Positions 40,322 to 51,728 of a DNA stretch of 64,000 nt are shown here, in pieces. Source of the DNA: Peronospora farinosa (Eukaryota > Oomycota > Peronosporomycetes > Peronosporales > Peronosporaceae); the NCBI GenBank assembly GCA_947646735.1, contig CANTFK010000842.1:62001-126000 (forward strand), given 5' to 3'. The notes under the pieces were generated by a model that worked only from the letters and a program-made list of their open reading frames with translations, made no database searches and had not been told where the DNA came from. The position numbers were made by a program, and so were the translations under genes. Numbering within the stretch: position 1 is the stretch's first letter; every line of letters starts with the position of its first letter.

Positions 40322-42348
40322 CTAAGCAAGCTCCCGCAGCGCATACTTTCCTTCATCCATATACTCGACGGCCACCGTTCGGTTTGAAAACCCGCGACCA
40401 TGCAGTTCCGTGGCTGCACCCTGGGCCGCCTGCACATCGCCAAACTCAACAAAGACCTTACCGACGGCGCTGGGGATACCGTCACGCGGGCGCGGAAGCA
40501 AAAGCGATGGCACGGTACCAAAGCGTTCGCACTCACCCTTTATGTCATCTAAAATGTCAGCATATTCTTCCTCGTCCTCAAGCTCTTCCGGTGTCACCAT
40601 GTTGAGCAGTACGATGACACGAGAGGGGGTGCCCAGCGGCACACTCGGTATACCTGCCATGGTCATAGCCTGTATCGCAGCACGCGATGGATCTAGACCC
40701 AACTCCAAGCCCGTGTTCACTGTACCTGCAGCACTGGCGACAGCCTTAGCATTTTCTTGCGACATTGCTCGGCGTACCGTAAGCGTTTTGTCACCAAGTC
40801 GCATGTCGTTCAGCCCGATGCATGCCGCATCTGTCACATTGATATCCATGTACTCGCAAAACCCATAGCCCTTCGACAGGTTGGAGCTAAGCTCTTTGAC
40901 AAGATGAAATGACCGCAGCGGACCGAATGCTTGCAGCAACTCTTTCACCTGCTCCTCGTTGAGGTGGTATGGTAGACCGCCGATAAAAATCTTACCTGGA
41001 CCATCGCTCACTGTCGTAGACACAATGCCCAGAGCTGCCAAATTAAGCTCTGGAATCGGTCCTAGATCCTTCGGAACGGTAGCCGGATTGTAGTCATTTG
41101 GCCGGCGGATCTTCAGCGGTTGACCGTTGTACGATACGCCGTCAAGGTTCATGCAGGCCGTAGTAAGCTCAATAGTGCGCAGTTCCACAAAAGCAAAGTG
41201 ACGCTCGCGATTAATGTAGACAGACACAACGGAGCCACCTTCCTGCTTCTCACCCAGCGCGCGGTCAATGACATCATTAAAGAACACAGTGATCTCTGAC
41301 TCCGAGATTTCGCCAATACCACCAACATACAGACGGCGTGCATGACGTGTCTGCTGAGACTGGCCGGAGAACGCGTATGCCGGGCTGGCCTGATGCGAAT
41401 GGGAATACATCGGTTGCGCCTGTGGGGCATTCTAAACAATGACCAAAACAAACAAGTTAGCGGAGATACGAGTGTTATCGCGCTCGAATCCAGCGCTTCT
41501 CCAGGGCATTGCACAACTACGAAGCAAGCACCACGATGGACAGACAACGGACAACGAAATACACAACGACATCGTGTCAGCCGTTGTATCTCTCCGTTTT
41601 GTTGTTTGCCGTCCTCCATGTGCTTCACACATGAGGCATATAAGGCTGAAGGATAAGAGAAACAGTTGACTCACCCCAATTGGCACCGTTGAGGTCTGCG
41701 GAGCTCCGAAAGATGCTGGGCCGACGGATCCGGACAGTGCCGCCATGTTCTGCTGCAGAATCGCCTGCGCCGCATAGGCAGCGGCGTTCTCCTCCGTTAC
41801 TCCTGGTGGACGCACGTCAAAGTTGGATTTCTTGCGACGACGAACCACACGCGACGACGAGCGTGAGCGACTGCGTTTGGACGAGCGCCGCTCCGAACGA
41901 TCACGAGACCGATGGCGTTCGCGATCTCGGCTGCGACTGCGACGGTCACGAGATGAGCGATGACGCGTCGAGGGTCGTTCCTTACTGCGACTGCGGTCTC
42001 GTCGATGCGATGAGCGCGAGTGACTGCGACGACTGCTGCGATGCGAACTGCGACGTCGGCCGTCGTCCGCAGTATGGACGCTACTGCCATTCATGACTGC
42101 CTGTAATGTAGTACGTGAGTTAGCACAATTGGATTGAATCAGTACAGAGACAATGGTAGAGCCTTCCGAACCGGAGCATCGACGAACTGTGACGGCGCTG
42201 ATGGAGGCATTTGTGGGTGTTGTGACGGAAAAGGAAGAGCGTACGCACCGCCATGAGACAAAGGCGCAATACTATCTGGTGCGGGTTCTTCAGCCTGCTG
42301 TTTCTTCATCCATGCAGGCAACGTGAGCTCTCGTCCACGGCCGGCCAT
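40322..42348 (-). CDS. U2AF2: Splicing factor U2AF large subunit (U2AF65), 570 aa, three exons
   Basis: Exons 42172-42348, 41675-42100 and 40322-41431, phase 0 throughout. Order: N-terminal MAGRGRELTLPAWMKKQ, an RS domain (SHRSSRRSHSRSSHRRDRSR), a linker, RRM1 (RLYVGGIGEISESEI...FAFVELRT), RRM2 (KIFIGGLPYHLNEEQV...GYGFCEYMD) and the C-terminal UHM (VIVLLNMVTPEELEDEEEY...VGKVFVEFGDVQ). U2AF65 binds the polypyrimidine tract of introns and recruits U2 snRNP. Length is slightly above the human protein (475 aa) because of the longer N-terminal region. Confidence 0.95.
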
Positions 42349-43214
42349 GGTCTTGCAAGTTTATGCGGCGATCGATGTGCTTGCTGCTTGGCACGTCCAG
42401 TACTGGTCGCCCCTCAGTTTAGACCCTTTCAAACATGTTCCTGCGAACAATTCGTCTTGTGCTTATATGTATAAGTGTTTGTAGAGGATATTGTTTCTTT
42501 GAGATTATAATTGGCTATGCATTGATTTTATTTGCAATAAATTAGGAGAAACATTCGTGTTCAAGAGGTTCAACCCTGCGATTTGTTGGATCGCTGGCTG
42601 GCTCCCTACGTAATCTCAAAACAAAGGAGAAGATTGTGCGAAATCCTGCGCTTGCAGCCGATAAAAGTCAGCACAAGTGAGCGCACAGTGTCCAAGAGGG
42701 TGCGATCCGTGTGCTTCCACTACGCCGCCGACAAGATTACAGCTAGGTTATGCGCGTATTTCGTGCCAACACATCATTTAGGGATGTCTTCACAAGGAAA
42801 ACGCTCTACTGGTCAAGACGCCAACGTGTGTTCTAACGCAGTCAGCGAGAACACGACCAAGGCGCAACACCACGAGTTTAAGCGCTTCCACAGTGAGACC
42901 ATTTTTTGCGTCCAATTCCTGGAGCAGCAATTTGTGGGGCCATGATAAGACGGCGTTGCACAAGTACGACAAACATACGCAATGCGATCCTCATCTGTAT
43001 GTGCTTCATTAATAGACGAGTGTCGCAACAGATGATATAATCAAAAGTATTAGTTCCTTGAAAAAGCCCTTCGTTTATTCGCTTACAGCGGGAATACCAA
43101 AAGAGCTTGGAGCTTGAATACATTCACTAGCAAGAGACCTAACAGACGTTGAGTTGAGTCTTCACTTCCAATGTACACGGCAAACATCTGGATGACGACA
43201 ACAGACGATGACGC
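42349..43214. other. Intergenic region between U2AF65 and P1
   Basis: 866 bp upstream of U2AF65 and downstream of the P1 gene, both minus strand. Short frames on both strands show no recognisable product. AATAAATT at about 42536 is a possible processing signal but has no gene on its strand. Nothing else seen. Confidence 0.45.
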
Positions 43215-43640
43215 TTAGTAGTCCTCATCTCCGCCGAACATGTCCATACCGCCACCCATGTCGACTTCCTCTTCCTCCTCGACAACCTTCTCCTCTACCT
43301 TAGCGGCAGCGGCTCCAGCGGGTGCAGCTCCAGCAGCAGGGGCAGCACCTGAAGTGAATAATGTTAATATTATTGCAACTTTAGACTGCGAAGTCATCGA
43401 ATGAACAACTCTTTACGTACCAGCCGAGGGACCAGCCAAGAACTTCTCAACGTCCAGGCCACGGCCCAGCAGGTCCGCGAACAGCGGTGCAACGTGCGCA
43501 GACACGTCGTTGCCCGAAGCCTCGAAAGTCTTGGTCAGAGCGTCAGCTGTGACCTCAACGCCGCCATCAAAGAGAGCCAGGACGGCGAGGGAGGCGGCGA
43601 ACTCGTCGCGCTCGGTCTTGCTAAGATCAGCGAAGGACAT
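43215..43640 (-). CDS. RPLP1: Acidic ribosomal protein P1, 117 aa, two exons
   Basis: Exons 43421-43640 and 43215-43348 with one 72-nt GT-AG intron. It reads MSFADLSKTERDEFAASLAV onward, then an Ala/Gly hinge (GAAPAAGAAPAGAAAAK) and an acidic tail ending MDMFGGDEDY. The stalk P1/P2 proteins dimerise on uL10 (P0) and recruit translation GTPases; their tail is usually DDDMGFGLFD, so this ending is variant but still acidic with an aromatic end. Confidence 0.94.
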
Positions 43641-45490
43641 GATGCGTCAGGAAAGATAGAACTGAATCGGTTTAAGCTGATGAGCGGAAGTCAGTCTGCC
43701 AACCAATTGAAGGTGGTTTGGAGGTGTAAATGACCGCAAATGACTGGTTCTACGAGGGCGACAGGATATTAGCCAATATAATCACGAGAAGAATTATGTT
43801 GCGCGAACGTGAATTATTTTGTGCTATTGTAATTGTTAACTTATAGCACTTCTTTTGCAGATCTGAGAAGTTTGACTTCTGAGAAGGGGTAAAAATGATC
43901 CTTATTTTGGGTCTAACGTGGGAAAGGAGAGGTACCCAAACTTAGGTGCTGACTTCATGAGCAGGACTAAAGCTACAATCTGTCTTTGCTACACGATTTA
44001 AAAGTTTAAAATGAGAAAGGACGCACTAGGTAGAGTTTGCAGAACAGCTTAGGGGTTCAATGCAGCCATTGAAAAGAGGAAGATGTACTGATATTGGTAG
44101 GAGTTGTCGCTTATTCCGGAACGTTTACGTCGTTGTTATACCGACAACAAGCTGTATATAACTCGGTAGCTGTGCTTCTTTATCCATGCTATGACATGAA
44201 TATCGTTGTTTGGGTCTCTAGGGCCAGAGCACCAGTTTGAGTTTGGCCTGTCCAGCTTGAGCATTGTAACGACAAGGTGGCCCATGTTTATCGACGAGGA
44301 TGTACAGTCACCATTGTGCGCGCTGATTATTGCACTGATGCGTGTGAGTACGACAAAGACCACCGAATACTAACGTTTGCCCTCAACAAGTGTAATGTCT
44401 TGGGTGCATTCAAAAAGGGTTACGCCTCTGATCAAGAATGTGTGTACACGATGCCGCTGCTCATCCTCTAAGTATATTGAAGGTTTGACTCTGGCAGCTA
44501 GTTTGCCCCTTACGATTACGTAAGGTCATAATGCAATGGGCAAGTTGTGCCGCCACTTGTTTCTTGCCCCAAGTTCCGGTGGTGTAACAGTAGTCGCAGA
44601 GTTGGTGAAAGTTGTGGCCATTGATATTTTGCATCGTCTTCAACCGAACTTCGATATGGAGGTGGCACAAATTCGCAATATAGTGCGATGGGATGCGTCA
44701 ATGAATACGCTACCGCTGTCAAGAGTTGATATACTTTAGCGACCCGATGTCTACCATCTCTCGCATCTTGATAGTGCGTAGGCACTAAAAGGTGTCGGCT
44801 TTGAGCATCCGAGCACTACTCGCAACCAACAAACGGTACACGAGTCTTTCATTTATTGGTTTCGTTGCGTCAGTTGAATCACTACATTTTTGTATTCTAA
44901 TCAGAATGGAGTGGATATCCACAAGTTGTGCCTCAAAGACGCTAAAGGACGCAAATGAAAGCTGGCGGAATCGGATACCATGTGCTGTCTCACTGGTACC
45001 ATCGCTACTCCTCCGACCGTTGAAAAGAACTGAAAACGAGTCAATGCAGCTCGTACTCGTGCAAAATCTACAGTACAGAAACAAGGTGACGTCGTCCTGC
45101 CATTTCGAATTGTTGAAAGATATCGAAACCAGTTAGGTGAATTTTGTTGATGATTTGTTATTGTTTGCATCGTGCGACAAGGTGCTCCTAGTACAGTACG
45201 TAGTGATAGAAAAAGTTTTGCGTTATTCATTTCGTCTAAAAAAATAGCCTAAAATGATACTTTGAGCTCTTTTTGCAAGGCAATAAAACGGGTGGAACCG
45301 ATCTTGAAAGCGATATTTACTTGTTTTGTTTAATTGGACAGTCTCACTTAAGCATTGCATTGCCATCGTCCAACACATCACATTTGCGATTTTGCAGTGA
45401 CAACAATACATTCTTTCTAAAGGCCCCAACCCTCGGCTTTCCCCTCGACTAGTTCAGACACTTTCATTATCTCATTTTAACCACGTCATC
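43641..45490. other. 1.85-kb divergent upstream region (P1 and cyclin)
   Basis: No gene recognised on either strand; short frames lack domain features. Close to the cyclin start, CTCATTTT at 45471-45478 fits the oomycete initiator consensus YTCAYTYY and lies 13-20 bp before the ATG. TTTCATTA just upstream is a second near-match. Confidence 0.45.
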
Positions 45491-46702
45491 ATGGAGTGGC
45501 AAACGAATTGTCTCGAGTGCGATGAAGTGCTCGATGATGATGACCTTGTAACCACACAAGAGTCCGAGACGGACGACGTGCTCAGTCTCCTCGTCTCTGA
45601 CGTGCCCTGGACGGCTGAACTTTCGTTTGAGGAACAAAATGTACGTTTCTTTCCCCCCCCCCTCTCCCTCCCCCTTCCTCTCCCTCTCTCTCTCCATCTA
45701 TTGACGATACTTTCTTATTGTCATTATAATTCCATAGCTAGTGGCATTAAAAGACCGAGATGTGAATCGAGTGTACCGTACAATGTTACGTCAAGAACTT
45801 GTTGGACGACCAGACTTTTCCAAGCAATATGAATATCTCAAATATCGTCGTGTACTTGTGGACTGGATGGTTGAAGTGGGGGAGACGCATTTACGTATGC
45901 GAAAGGAGCACGTGCACGCTGCTGTGGGGTATTTAGAAAAGATGCTGGTTTGTGACGGACCATTGCCTCGTAAAGATCGGTTCCAGCTGGTGGCACTCAG
46001 CTGTCTACGAATGGCACTCAAGTATCTAGGCACTGACGAGGAACTACCACCCATGGTCGAGTTCTGGGAGATGGGAAACCGAATGTATTCTTTCCACGAG
46101 ATCAACAACGCCGAGGCAGACATTTTCCAAAAGTACGTGAGGACTTGTGTTTATAGTTTCGATATGCTGTTTGTTTTCATCATGCTGTATCCAAACGGCA
46201 TTGATGTAGTAGTTGTTTTTTTGTATACGTGGACATTTTTTCAGTGTTTCGAATGCCGTTCTCATGCAAATTTGCTTGCTTTGGTGTATTGCGCAGGTTG
46301 GGCTGGAGACTTACGGGGGTGACACCGCTGCACTTCCTGCAATATTATATGGACCAGACTGTACTGTTTGCCGACGATCAAGTGCTGGGATCCGAGCTCG
46401 TGGATGAAGCACATGGATATTACTGCAAGTATGCCGAGTTCTTCGTGGATCTTGTGTTGCAGGAGTATGCGTTACAGGTGTATCGACCATCAGTCGTAGC
46501 TTCGGCCATCCTGGTGGCATCCCGCAAGGCACTGGGCGTCACTCCACTTTGGAGGGACGAATTGTCGGTGCTCACTGGCTACGATGAGAAGCAGGTGACG
46601 CCGTGCTTTCAAGCAGTCTGGGAACACTTTGAAGCGGCCTTTGGTCCTTGGAACAAGAAGTACGAGCGGGATGACTCCCCTTCCAGCGTGGCTGACTTCT
46701 GA
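45491..46702 (+). CDS. D-type-like cyclin with LxCxE motif, 316 aa, three exons
   Basis: Exons 45491-45640, 45738-46132 and 46297-46702. The cyclin box begins YLKYRRVLVDWMVEVGETHL and continues LVALSCLRMALKYLG; the second fold has LGWRLTGVTPLHFLQYYM and VASAILVASRKALG. Residues 8-12 are LECDE, an LxCxE motif in the N-terminal acidic leader, the place where plant and animal D cyclins bind retinoblastoma protein. That makes a G1/S cyclin likely, although overall box similarity to A/B cyclins is also visible. No destruction box (RxxL-N) was noticed. Intron 1 holds a CT-rich simple repeat (45650-45695). Confidence 0.82.
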
Positions 46703-47180
46703 TCTGCAGTGATTGCTCCGATGTTCGTCTTGATGTCTTCAAAAGCGCGACGACATCGAAATGTACAGGGCAAGTAGTTGTTAGGGCGTAGTCAAGTATT
46801 TATGTCGCAGCCGGCTTCTCACTGCTGCGTGGTTGAACTTGCTTCGACACAAGTTCGACCGTCGCACCAGAAGAGACTGGCGCTAGCGTACGTGTGATGT
46901 CCCCTCCATGCGTCATTAGTAGCATTTGGGCATTCATCGATTACTAAGTAAGGAAAAGGCGATTAAGGTTGCATGCAGTCTCAAACCTATCTCGTAAAGC
47001 AGTTAACATGGTAGAATATCCATTCAACATGGTGAAATACCCATCCAAAACGTCGGCTTCAATGTAATTTGACATTCGACGTGATGGCTGCTAAGCCTAC
47101 GAAGAACCATTGTCTATCATGCGTTAATTATATTTGAAGATAAGAGCTGAACATCGCTAGATCCAATTTTTAGTTGATAG
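46703..47180. other. Convergent 3' intergenic region
   Basis: 478 bp between the cyclin and the PDZ gene 3' ends. Contains a short direct repeat around ATGGTAGAATATCCATTCAAC / ATGGTGAAATACCCATCCAA (47009-47047). No gene seen. Confidence 0.5.
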
Positions 47181-48908
47181 TCAGGACCACTGCAGTGAGC
47201 GACTAGAATCGCCAATTTCACCACCTTTTACATGATCCTTCACCTTCACGTCGTAGTAACCAACACCTGGACTCTCACTCTTGGTAATGAACGAGTCACG
47301 CGAGATCCGTGCACGCGACATTACGGCTCCACGGGATGACAGTGAAGTGGACCCAGCCTCCGAAGCACTTGTTGTGCTCGTTGCATACTTCTGCGGCATG
47401 TAATTGTACCGTTTGCTCAGGTTCCGAAGCGTGGTGCCGCGTGGGGAGTTCTTTCCTCCTCGACGAGCAGATGTGTTCGATGAGTTCGACGTGTAAGACG
47501 ATACTGACACGTTGTCAGCATTTGCAATAGCCATACGCGCACTGCGCGCACGCATATTCGCAGAACGAGCTACAGGCATGGATTGCGCTGAATATCCTGA
47601 GATCGATGACACATTTGATGAAGTGTAGGCCCCCGTGCCACGTTGAGGAAGCCCAGCTTTCTGGTCCATGGCCTCCAGAACCTCAGGCGTTAGCCGAAAC
47701 TTGGACCCACCTTTGTTCTTTGAAGTTGCTGCCGTACGATGCAAATAGGCCGTGCCATTCTGCACGCACTGCTGGTTTTGTTGCTGCTGCTGTTGACGAA
47801 GCACCGTAGTACCGCCTGATTCACCACGGAGAGCTAGCAGCTTTTCAGAGCAAGATTCAAGCTGACGCGCGATATGCTTGGCTTCTTCGTGCTTGCGCAG
47901 CAGTGCTACCTTAAGATGCTCAATTTCCTCGACAAGCTCAGCTTCAACAGTACAAAAAGCCTCATCCTTTTGTCGTCCAGGATGTTGGTTCTGCTCGTGC
48001 AATTTGCCACTCTTCTGGCGAGTATCGATACCCTGCTGTTGAACAGAATCGCCAGTTTTCTTCTTTCCTCGTCCGCTACTACGACTATTTCGACTGCGTC
48101 CACTTCCGTTGCTTCCATTGCTCCGCACACTGCGGTGATCAGCAGGTCCTCTGCGACGTCCTCCCTGTTGATAAACCAGCAGTATGGCCGACGATGCTTC
48201 AGACACTCGTTGTTCCTGCGTCGTATCAGGCGACAGCAACGAAGACACTATCTCCTCGCGTCCTTGGAAGTGGATATCCAACGGTAGCTTCGCGTTCTTA
48301 ATGAGGTCGTGCACCTGACGAAGTCCCATATCCTGTAGTGGCGTTCCCGCAATGCTCACGATAGTCACACCTGGTGCCAATCGCGGAAAATGCGTCGCTG
48401 CACTCTTGGGATAAATGGTTCCTATCTCGGTAGTGTTATCATTTCCACGTTTCATCGTGAATCCCAATGGGAGCTTGTGAAACAACACACAGAACTCACT
48501 CGTCTCACCGTTAATATCCACTGTACAGTCTCTACTAGGAGCAACGGAAGACTTTACATCGCCTTGAACACTAGAAAGAGCAGGCAGAGTAACACCCAGC
48601 TCTAGCTCGTCACCTCTCGCACAACACTCGCTAATTGGTGTTCCAGCCACCAGAAATTCCTGCTTCTTGCGATGGAATACCACGTTGCATTCAGGTACTT
48701 CACTATCCGTAAAGGTGGCGTGATAGACTTCAGCTGCCGTTCCGAGGATCGCTTCACACGGCCATTGGGGGTTCACGACGCAGTGCAAAGAGACGCCTAT
48801 AATGTTGGCAGTGACAAAAAACTCATCGCCATTTCTCAGCTCCTGCAACGTCTTTTCAACTGCAATTGACGCAGATGCAGATGGTAGTACGTCCCCTTGT
48901 AGGGCCAT
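47181..48908 (-). CDS. PDZ / coiled-coil / STPGR-motif protein, 575 aa
   Basis: Single exon. A PDZ domain is recognisable at about residues 140-220, with the ligand loop LPLGFTMKRG and RLAPGVTIVSIAGTPLQDMG. A basic Arg/Ser/Gly linker follows, then a coiled coil (VEAELVEEIEHLKVALLRKH), a Gln run, and a Ser-rich tail with SPGVGYYDVKVKDH. The last motif matches the STPGR (SHIPPO) repeat of flagellar and microtubule inner proteins. A role in the zoospore flagellum or cytoskeleton is inference from that single motif. Confidence 0.65.
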   Translation of the reverse strand: MALQGDVLPSASASIAVEKTLQELRNGDEFFVTANIIGVSLHCVVNPQWPCEAILGTAAEVYHATFTDSEVPECNVVFHRKKQEFLVAGTPISECCARGDELELGVTLPALSSVQGDVKSSVAPSRDCTVDINGETSEFCVLFHKLPLGFTMKRGNDNTTEIGTIYPKSAATHFPRLAPGVTIVSIAGTPLQDMGLRQVHDLIKNAKLPLDIHFQGREEIVSSLLSPDTTQEQRVSEASSAILLVYQQGGRRRGPADHRSVRSNGSNGSGRSRNSRSSGRGKKKTGDSVQQQGIDTRQKSGKLHEQNQHPGRQKDEAFCTVEAELVEEIEHLKVALLRKHEEAKHIARQLESCSEKLLALRGESGGTTVLRQQQQQQNQQCVQNGTAYLHRTAATSKNKGGSKFRLTPEVLEAMDQKAGLPQRGTGAYTSSNVSSISGYSAQSMPVARSANMRARSARMAIANADNVSVSSYTSNSSNTSARRGGKNSPRGTTLRNLSKRYNYMPQKYATSTTSASEAGSTSLSSRGAVMSRARISRDSFITKSESPGVGYYDVKVKDHVKGGEIGDSSRSLQWS

Positions 48909-49098
48909 GGGAAGAGCAGGAGACTACAGAGACGAGATACGGTAGTAGGGCAATGTACAGGAAGCAGGTGGGATCTCCTTGATGTCGAGCAGCTCTTCTT
49001 TCAAATGACCAGCCACTTGACTACAATAATGACCAATGACAAGACGCAGACAGTCAAACATAACACTATTGTAGCCATCCTCTAGCGACATATGATAC

Positions 49099-51566
49099 TT
49101 AGAGCAGTTTTCGAAATGACAATACATCAAAGCATGTGTCACAAACACGATCAGGTTTGAGGACTTGAAACTTGGGAATGGCAATCTTATGGCTCGAGCA
49201 ATTGTAGCAGACAGTGCGACCACAATGACGGCAACGGTGTTTGCGCATTGCAAGTCGGAAAGTTGTATGGCATGATGAACACTCGGTCGTCTGCTCGTCA
49301 CCGATCCATTCGGGTGGGCGTGACAGGTTGCGCAGCACTGGCACGAGCATCGCACCTTGGTTTATGCTTTCCAAAAGATCCACCACGCTACGACCTGCTG
49401 CATCGAGCAAGTGTACAAAGGCACCTGCACTTACCAATGTAACTGCTACGTCTTGACTTCCTCGACCAACCACCAGATGCAGTGCTGTACTACCGTCTAA
49501 ACTCTGCGCGTGGATATTTACACCGTGTTCAATCTATACAGCCACACAACAAGCCAGGTTAATAAACAAACGTTCAGAATAATGTCAACGGCGCTAGACA
49601 CACAACGTACAAATGAGTTGAGAAGAGAGGCTGGTCCGCTCTGATGTGAACAGAATAAATGCAGCGGAGTGTAACCAAACCAGTTCGCTTTGTTGGGGTC
49701 CGCACCATTTTCCAAAAGGAGTTGCAGCATCTTTTGACATCGCTCCGGTGGCGACATTGCAGCGAGATGAAGTGCAGTATTGCCTTTTACGTCTTCTTGA
49801 TTGATGTTAAACCCACTCACTTCGTCGAGTTCGTCTACGTCTTCACCACCAATACCACTGCCAGTCTGATTTACCAGTCGTTGAGATGTGTCGGACTGAG
49901 ACTCATCCGTCGTCTCATTGCTCTCTCTGCTGCGATCAGTGCTTGATGTCACCATCTTACCATTTACACCGCCATTTTCGTGAAGCAGAACAAGGGTGAC
50001 CGCCGTTTGCCCATGAGCAGCTGCATGATGGAAGGCATTCTGGCCTTGATCATCAACAATATCTTGATCTGCACCATGACGGATCAAATAAGCAACTACA
50101 GCAACGTCTCCTCGCGCAGCAGCAATATGCAATGGTGTCCGTCCTCGCCGGTTTGGAATGTTGGCATTTGTTTGAAAAGCGCTGTTCAACAAGACTTCAA
50201 CCGTCTCGATGTTTGCCGCATAGTGTAGCGCAGTATTTCCTTCCTCATCAGGTAAATTTGCTGCTGCATTGTGCTGTAGCAGCAGCTCCACCACCGCGCT
50301 ATGGCCCTTTCGACTGGCGATATGCAGAGGTGTTTGTTTGTATCCAAATTCGGCTGTAATCTCCTTGTCTCCATCTTTCAATTGCGAGATCAAGTTTACA
50401 TCGGCAAAGTTTTGCTCGATCAAGATCTCGCAGTGCTGCACATTGCCACTCGCGCTTGCTAAGAAAATCAACGGAACCGTATCAGTGAGGAGGAAGAATG
50501 GTGCACTTTCATCGACCAGAAGTCGACGAATGATCGCGTTGTTACCAGTTTGGAGTGCTACAACGAGCGGCAAGTCAGTCTCATCATTTCCAACTCGATT
50601 CAAAGGTTCTCCAAGTCGCAGCAGCTCATTCACTACACGACCAAGTTGGTATCGGACTGCCACGACAAGTGGCGTATCTGATCGCAATCGCAAGATCTCG
50701 CACAACCGCTCTGTTGAGCACTGTCCACCGGTTTCGCTCTGTATTAGCTCTCCGAACGCCACTTCTTCCATCAGTTGGAGTTGCTGCACGCACACATTCT
50801 GCAGTTCATGTACCGCTATCGTGCATCTAGACAGCATCATAGCATTGGTCTCTTCTTCAGCACCTGTTTGTCGTCCATTCTGCAACGACGGTGGAGTCAG
50901 CGTTGTTATGTCCGACTCAACTTTTCTTCGTCGAGCGGTCAGTGGATTCGTGGACAACACCGTGTCCATAAATACTAATACATCCAGTGTCTTCTTCTGC
51001 AAACATCGTGCCTTGTTGTCATCATCATTCTCTCCACTTTCTTCTTCTTCTTCTTCTTCCATCTCCTCTTCAACGACCAAAAAGGCCATGATCCTCTTGA
51101 CACAAATATCTACAAGCGATGGAACCAAGTATACAAAGGCTGCACGCAACAGCTGCAACCAGAACTCATCTCGATCCTGCTGCTTTTTGTCATCTCGATC
51201 CTCTGTACCCAACTCGTTTGTATACAAAAACCTCAGCAGCGAGTAAAACACGCAGTAGGGCGTATCCTGCACGTGAATCTTAAGAGGAAAACGTACTTGA
51301 CCTGGTACTTGACTGCTCTTGGATCGTTGTAGAGCAAACTGAAATGCACCACTGCGCAGCGACAGAATGAGACGATGTGCAGGAATCAGATGATCTTCTC
51401 CAGCAATGGAATTCCTGTATTTATCTCCACTAGTCACAGTAGAACCATCACTCCTCACAGAATCAGACGTGAAGATAAACAGCACGTCACTTAAATAATT
51501 ATTCGCAAATAACTTGTTCACCTGTAGCAAGTCTGATACCAAGTCTTTCTCCTCTTTCATTATCAA
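49099..51566 (-). CDS. BTB-ankyrin-FYVE protein (Rabankyrin-5 / ANKFY1-like), 796 aa, two exons
   Basis: Exons 49611-51566 and 49099-49533. The BTB/POZ domain is at the N-terminus (NYLSDVLFIFTSD, IPAHRLILSLRSGAF), then an acidic run, then at least six ankyrin repeats (TPLHIASRKGHSAVVELLLQ, TALHYAA, TPLHIAAARGDVAVVAYLI, NTALHLAAMSPPERC) and a C-terminal FYVE finger (CSSCHTTFRLAMRKHRCRHC, GRTVCYNCSSHK). The same order defines animal Rabankyrin-5, a PI3P and Rab5 effector in macropinocytosis and endosome fusion. The basic RKHRCRHCG motif supports PI3P binding at endosomes. It is shorter than the animal protein (about 1170 aa). Confidence 0.88.
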
Positions 51567-51728
51567 AAAAAACTCTGATACTTTTGATCAAGAAGATGTA
51601 TACAAGATGTATACAAGATGTATACAGTGGCGATACACGTACCCTTTTTTATAAAAATGGGTAAATTAATTGCAATTATTATAGTGATGTCATTTTCCAA
51701 CCAGTAACAAAAGAGAGAGATCGAATCT
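51567..51728. promoter_or_regulatory. Bidirectional promoter with 11-bp triple repeat
   Basis: 162 bp between the divergent ATGs of the ankyrin-FYVE gene and CSE1. AGATGTATACA is repeated three times in perfect tandem (51594-51626), on the side of the ankyrin gene. GTCATTTTCCAACCAG (about 51689) resembles the oomycete initiator on the CSE1 side. Confidence 0.55.

Noticed and set aside
43641..45490. Several 60-110-codon frames in the P1-cyclin gap as small genes
   Set aside because: No conserved motifs, no consistent splice structure, and frames of this length are expected by chance.
45650..45695. CT-rich tract as a regulatory element
   Set aside because: It lies in cyclin intron 1, well upstream of the acceptor, and looks like a simple repeat.
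48924..49098. Protein-like minus-strand frame continuing after the FYVE domain
   Set aside because: It is in another frame from the FYVE exon, has no suitable intron, and the FYVE domain is the normal C-terminus of this family.
50269..51246. 325-codon Ser/Thr-rich plus-strand frame
   Set aside because: It lies wholly antisense to the BTB-ankyrin coding sequence and has only composition typical of a shadow frame.
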